Assembly: GCF_014596465.1 (NCBI RefSeq)
Contig: NZ_MECK01000624.1
Location: forward strand, 1-34,795
Direction of reading: 5' to 3'
From: Streptomyces sp. CBMA123
GTDB lineage: Bacteria; Actinomycetota; Actinomycetes; Streptomycetales; Streptomycetaceae
DNA length: 34,795 nt
The notes under the pieces were generated by a model, which was given only the letters and a program-made list of their open reading frames with translations, did not search any database and was not told the DNA's origin. The translations under genes were made by a program, and so were the position numbers. Shown here piece after piece: positions 31,552 to 34,795 of this stretch; position 1 is the stretch's first letter, and every line of letters starts with the position of its first letter.

Positions 31552-31771
31552 CATGCTGTGGTCGGGATCCGGACGGGCTTGACGGCAGCCGCGCTACGCG
31601 CTGCGACTACACTCGACCTTTGGCGTTGCGCAACGCCCTGTGCGGCTGTGCCGCGGACACCCCTCCCCGTCAGCACGGAGACCGGCTGCCCGCGCCCCGG
31701 CCCCGCCGGGCGTGACGCGAAGGCGAGCCCACACCTGAGTACGGACGAGCAGGAGCACGGGAAAGATAGAG
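31429..31771 (+). promoter_or_regulatory. pheS upstream region
   Basis: This 343-bp gap contains the 33-bp repeats and then a probable promoter area. TACACT at 31608-31613 is a possible -10, and TTGACG at 31579-31584 is too far away (23 bp) to be its normal -35. A perfect 16-bp palindrome GGCGTTGCGCAACGCC lies at 31622-31637, just after the expected transcript start. I found no Phe-rich leader peptide like that of E. coli pheST and no T-box motif. Confidence 0.5.
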
Positions 31772-32893
31772 ATGTCGGCACCCAACAAGTCGTACGACCC
31801 GGTCGAGGTCGAGGCCCTGAAGCCCGAGGTGGTGGAGCAGGCGCGGGACGAGGCGATCGCCGCCTTCGCCGCCGCCGGTTCCCTGGACGAGCTGAAGCAG
31901 GCCAAGGTCGCCCACATCGGCGACCGCTCCGCGCTCTCCCTCGCCAACCGCGAGATCGGCGCCCTTCCGCCGCACGCCAAGGCCGCCGCAGGCAAGCTGA
32001 TCGGCCAGGCCCGCGGCGCCGTCAACCAGGCGCTCGCCAAGCGGCAGGCCGAGCTGGAGGCGGAGCGGGACGCCCGCGTGCTGGTCGAGGAGGCGGTGGA
32101 CGTCACCCTGCCGTACGACCGCGCCCCGCGCGGCGCCCGGCACCCGCTGACCACGCTGGCCGAGCGCATCGAGGACACCTTCGTCGCGATGGGCTACCAG
32201 GTGGCGGAGGGCCCCGAGGTCGAGGCCGAGTGGCTGAACTTCGACGCCCTCAACCTGGGCCCGGACCACCCGGCCCGCTCGATGCAGGACACGTTCTTCG
32301 TCCAGGCCCCGGACGGCTCCGCCGACTCCGGCGTGGTGCTGCGCACCCAGACCTCCCCGGTCCAGGCCCGCACCCTGCTCGACCGCGAGCCCCCGGTGTA
32401 CGTGGTCTGCCCCGGCCGGGTCTACCGGACGGACGAGCTGGACGCCACCCACACCCCGGTGTTCCGCCAGGTCGAGGGACTCGCCGTCGACGAGGGCATC
32501 ACCTTCGCCGACCTCAAGGGCACCATCGAGGTGCTGGTCGAGAAGCTGATCGGCGGTGGCCTGGAGCTGCGCTGGCGCCCCTCGTACTTCCCGTTCACCG
32601 AGCCGAGCGCCGAGATCGACCTGCAGTGCTTCGTGTGCCACGGCGAGAGCGTCGGCAACCCGGACCGCCCGTGCCGCACCTGCTCCTCCGAGGGCTGGAT
32701 CGAGCTCGGCGGCTGCGGCGTGGTCAACCCCCGGGTGCTGGTCGCCTGCGGCGTGGACCCGAACCGCTACAGCGGGTTCGCCTTCGGCCTGGGCCTGGAG
32801 CGGATCCTGATGAATCGTCACAACGTCGCCGACATGCGCGACATGGTCGAGGGTGACGTGCGCTTCACCCTCCCGTTCGGGATGGAGATCTGA
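31772..32893 (+). CDS. pheS: Phenylalanyl-tRNA synthetase alpha subunit
   Basis: A 373-residue class II synthetase subunit that carries the catalytic site for charging tRNA-Phe. An N-terminal coiled-coil arm (about 10-110) precedes motif 1 HPLTTLAERIEDTFVAMGY, motif 2 VYRTDELDATHTPVFRQVEG and motif 3 FAFGLGLERILM. Between motifs 2 and 3 there is an insert with C286, C289, C301 and C304 in CX2C-X11-CX2C spacing, as in a small zinc ribbon; E. coli PheS lacks it. ATG 31772 is preceded by GGAAAGATAGAG, a weak ribosome site. The stop overlaps pheT in a TGATG. Confidence 0.97.
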   Translation: MSAPNKSYDPVEVEALKPEVVEQARDEAIAAFAAAGSLDELKQAKVAHIGDRSALSLANREIGALPPHAKAAAGKLIGQARGAVNQALAKRQAELEAERDARVLVEEAVDVTLPYDRAPRGARHPLTTLAERIEDTFVAMGYQVAEGPEVEAEWLNFDALNLGPDHPARSMQDTFFVQAPDGSADSGVVLRTQTSPVQARTLLDREPPVYVVCPGRVYRTDELDATHTPVFRQVEGLAVDEGITFADLKGTIEVLVEKLIGGGLELRWRPSYFPFTEPSAEIDLQCFVCHGESVGNPDRPCRTCSSEGWIELGGCGVVNPRVLVACGVDPNRYSGFAFGLGLERILMNRHNVADMRDMVEGDVRFTLPFGMEI

Positions 32894-34795
32894 TGCGCGT
32901 CCCGCTTTCCTGGCTGCGCGAGTACGTCGACCTTCCGGCCGGTGAGACCGGCCGCGACGTGGCCGAGCGCCTGGTCCGGGCCGGCCTGGAGGTCGAGACC
33001 GTCGAGCAGCTCGGCGCCGACTTCAAGGGCCCCCTGGTGGTCGGCGAGGTGCTGTCCATCGAGGAGCTGTCCGGCTTCAAGAAGCCGATCCGGCACTGCT
33101 TCGTCAACGTCGGCGACGCCAACGGCACCGGCGAGCCGCAGGAGATCGTCTGCGGCGCGACCAACTTCGCCGTCGGCGACAAGGTCGTGGTCGTGCTCCC
33201 GGGCGCCGTGCTGCCCGGCCCGTTCCCGATCGCGGCCCGCAAGACCTACGGCCACACCTCGGCCGGCATGATCTGCTCCGCCCGCGAGCTGGGCATGGGC
33301 GACGACCACAACGGCATCATCGTGCTCCCGCCCGAGTACGAGCCCGGCACGGACGCCATCGAGCTGCTCCAGCTGGTCGACGACGTGCTGGACATCGCCG
33401 TCACCCCGGACCGCGGCTACTGCCTGTCGATGCGCGGCGTGGCCCGGGAGGCCGCCGCCGCGTACGGGCTGCCGCTGGCCGACCCGGCGCTGCTCGACGT
33501 GCCGCCGGCCAACTCCTTCGGCTACCTGGTCAAGGTCAGCGACCCGGCCGGCTGCGACCGCTTCGTGGCCCGTACGGTCGTCGGCGTCGACCCGACCGCC
33601 AAGTCGCCGATCTGGCTGCAGCGCCGCCTGCAGAAGGCGGGTATCCGCCCGATCTCGCTGACCGTCGACATCACCAACTACGTGATGCTGGAGGTCGGCC
33701 AGCCGCTGCACGCCTACGACAGGCAGCGCGTGGCCGGCCCGATCACGGTCCGCCGGGCGGCCGAGGGCGAGACCCTCACCACCCTGGACGGCGTCGAGCG
33801 CAAGCTCGCCGCCGACGACCTGCTGATCTGCGACACCAGCGGCCCGATCGGCCTGGCCGGGGTCATGGGCGGCGCCTCCACCGAGATCCTCGACCCGGCC
33901 GCCGGTCCGGGCACCACCGAGGTGATCATCGAGGCCGCGCACTTCGACCCGGTCTCCATCGCCCGCACCGCCAAGCGGCACAAGCTGCCCTCCGAGGCGT
34001 CCAAGCGCTTCGAGCGCGGCGTCGACCCGGAGGCCGCCCGCGCCGCCGCGCAGCGCGCCGTCGACCTGCTGGTGCTGATCGCCGGCGGCACCGCCGAGGC
34101 CGGGGTCACCGACATCGCGGCCCCGCACCCGGTGCGCACCATCACCATCGCCGCCGACCTGCCGGACCGGGTGGCCGGCACGGCGTACGGCCGCGAGACC
34201 GTCACCCGGCGCCTGCAGGAGATCGGCTGCTCGGTCGCGGGCGCCGACGTCCTGGAGGTCACCCCGCCGACCTGGCGGCCCGACCTCACCGACCCGTACG
34301 ACCTCGCCGAGGAGGTCATCCGGCTGGAGGGCTACGACAACGTCCCCGCCCGGATGCCGAACGTCCCGCCGGGCAAGGGCCTGACCGAGGCCCAGCGGGT
34401 CCACCGCCGGATCGGCGTGGCGCTGGCCGGGGCCGGCTACGTCGAGGTCAACAACTACCCGTTCCTCGGCGAGGCCGCCTTCGAGGCGCTCGGCCTGGAG
34501 CCGGAGGACCGCCGGCGCCGTACCGTCACGCTGGTGAACCCGCTCAACGACGAGGAACCGTCGCTGCGCACCACCATGCTGCCGGGCCTGCTCGGCGCAC
34601 TGCGCCGCAACATCGGCCGGGGCAACACCGACCTGGCGATCTTCGAGACCGGCACGGTGTTCCTGCCGAAGGACGAGCTGACCGTGGCCCCGCGCCCGGC
34701 CGTCGACCGCCGGCCGAGCGACGCGGAGCTGGCCGCGCTGGACGCCGCGCTGCCGGACCAGCCGCGCCGGGTCGCCGTCGCCCTCGCGGGCGAGC
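32893..34795 (+). CDS. pheT: Phenylalanyl-tRNA synthetase beta subunit (cut by window end)
   Basis: At least 634 residues are visible of an expected 830-850. The start MRVPLSWLREYVDLP is canonical, followed by the EMAP/OB-fold tRNA-binding domain (about 40-150, GPLVVGEVLS... GHTSAGMICSARELGMG), the B3/B4 editing region (SLTVDITNYVMLEVGQPLHAYD), the B5 domain (PTWRPDLTDPYDLAEEVIRLEGYD) and the start of the core class II-like domain. The C-terminal anticodon-binding domain is outside the window. ATG 32893 overlaps the pheS stop by one base, so the two subunits are translationally coupled. Confidence 0.97.
   Translation, partial: MRVPLSWLREYVDLPAGETGRDVAERLVRAGLEVETVEQLGADFKGPLVVGEVLSIEELSGFKKPIRHCFVNVGDANGTGEPQEIVCGATNFAVGDKVVVVLPGAVLPGPFPIAARKTYGHTSAGMICSARELGMGDDHNGIIVLPPEYEPGTDAIELLQLVDDVLDIAVTPDRGYCLSMRGVAREAAAAYGLPLADPALLDVPPANSFGYLVKVSDPAGCDRFVARTVVGVDPTAKSPIWLQRRLQKAGIRPISLTVDITNYVMLEVGQPLHAYDRQRVAGPITVRRAAEGETLTTLDGVERKLAADDLLICDTSGPIGLAGVMGGASTEILDPAAGPGTTEVIIEAAHFDPVSIARTAKRHKLPSEASKRFERGVDPEAARAAAQRAVDLLVLIAGGTAEAGVTDIAAPHPVRTITIAADLPDRVAGTAYGRETVTRRLQEIGCSVAGADVLEVTPPTWRPDLTDPYDLAEEVIRLEGYDNVPARMPNVPPGKGLTEAQRVHRRIGVALAGAGYVEVNNYPFLGEAAFEALGLEPEDRRRRTVTLVNPLNDEEPSLRTTMLPGLLGALRRNIGRGNTDLAIFETGTVFLPKDELTVAPRPAVDRRPSDAELAALDAALPDQPRRVAVALAGE

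Noticed and set aside
30247..31554. Minus-strand frame with an 11-residue repeat (VVHPLSEHAAL)
   Set aside because: The repeat is simply the antisense translation of the 33-bp DNA repeat, and the rest is antisense to the histidine kinase.
31579..31613. TTGACG...TACACT as a normal pheS promoter
   Set aside because: The spacing is 23 bp, too long for a housekeeping sigma factor. Only the -10-like element was kept, as a possibility.

Overview
The window is very GC-rich, with strong third-position G/C bias, many GTG starts and some apparently leaderless promoters. Protein content points to a Streptomycetaceae actinomycete (Streptomyces or Kitasatospora). From memory, the right half follows the Streptomyces coelicolor chromosomal order pheT-pheS-kinase-SpoU methylase-rplT-rpmI-infC, with glnA4 and an aldehyde dehydrogenase farther out. 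This looks like ordinary core chromosome. I see no integrase, transposase, phage gene, CRISPR array, tRNA or rRNA.

Layout. (1) 1-7627: the tail of a nitronate monooxygenase, a convergent Xaa-Pro aminopeptidase, then a divergent five-gene oligopeptide ABC importer (lipoprotein, two permeases, two ATPases) with stop/start overlaps. (2) 7628-11193: soxR facing a SoxR-box promoter that drives a 66-codon remnant resembling the start of an MFS exporter; a DUF2568 membrane protein; a PLP aminotransferase; an ArsR regulator; a roadblock/LC7 protein. (3) 11404-16400: a HelY-type SKI2 helicase, a strong hairpin, a 5'-3' exonuclease and a His-rich CDF metal exporter. (4) 17043-21550: a glutamine-amidotransferase-fold hydrolase divergent from a glutamine-synthetase-like ligase, an aldehyde dehydrogenase and an SDR. 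This set fits gamma-glutamylation-type catabolism of ethanolamine or a related amine. (5) 21661-27169: a DUF2510 membrane protein, a DasR-controlled membrane-anchored AA10 LPMO, a small helical protein with a candidate amyloid-signalling tail, a D-threonine-aldolase-like PLP enzyme, SseB and DUF1844 proteins. (6) 27250-34795: the translation block infC-rpmI-rplT, TrmH/SpoU methylase, PAS histidine kinase, pheS and truncated pheT.

The most notable signals are regulatory or structural rather than a new multi-gene system. The infC gene appears to start at AUC and sits behind a structured ~350-nt leader with a textbook intrinsic terminator. A SoxR promoter with the MerR-type 19-bp spacer now feeds a truncated ORF. 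A DasR site lies exactly between -35 and -10 of the LPMO gene. A 33-bp tandem repeat between the kinase and pheS forms a ladder of mini-ORFs. Three nearby enzyme genes carry exact or near-exact in-frame tandem duplications at their first codons.
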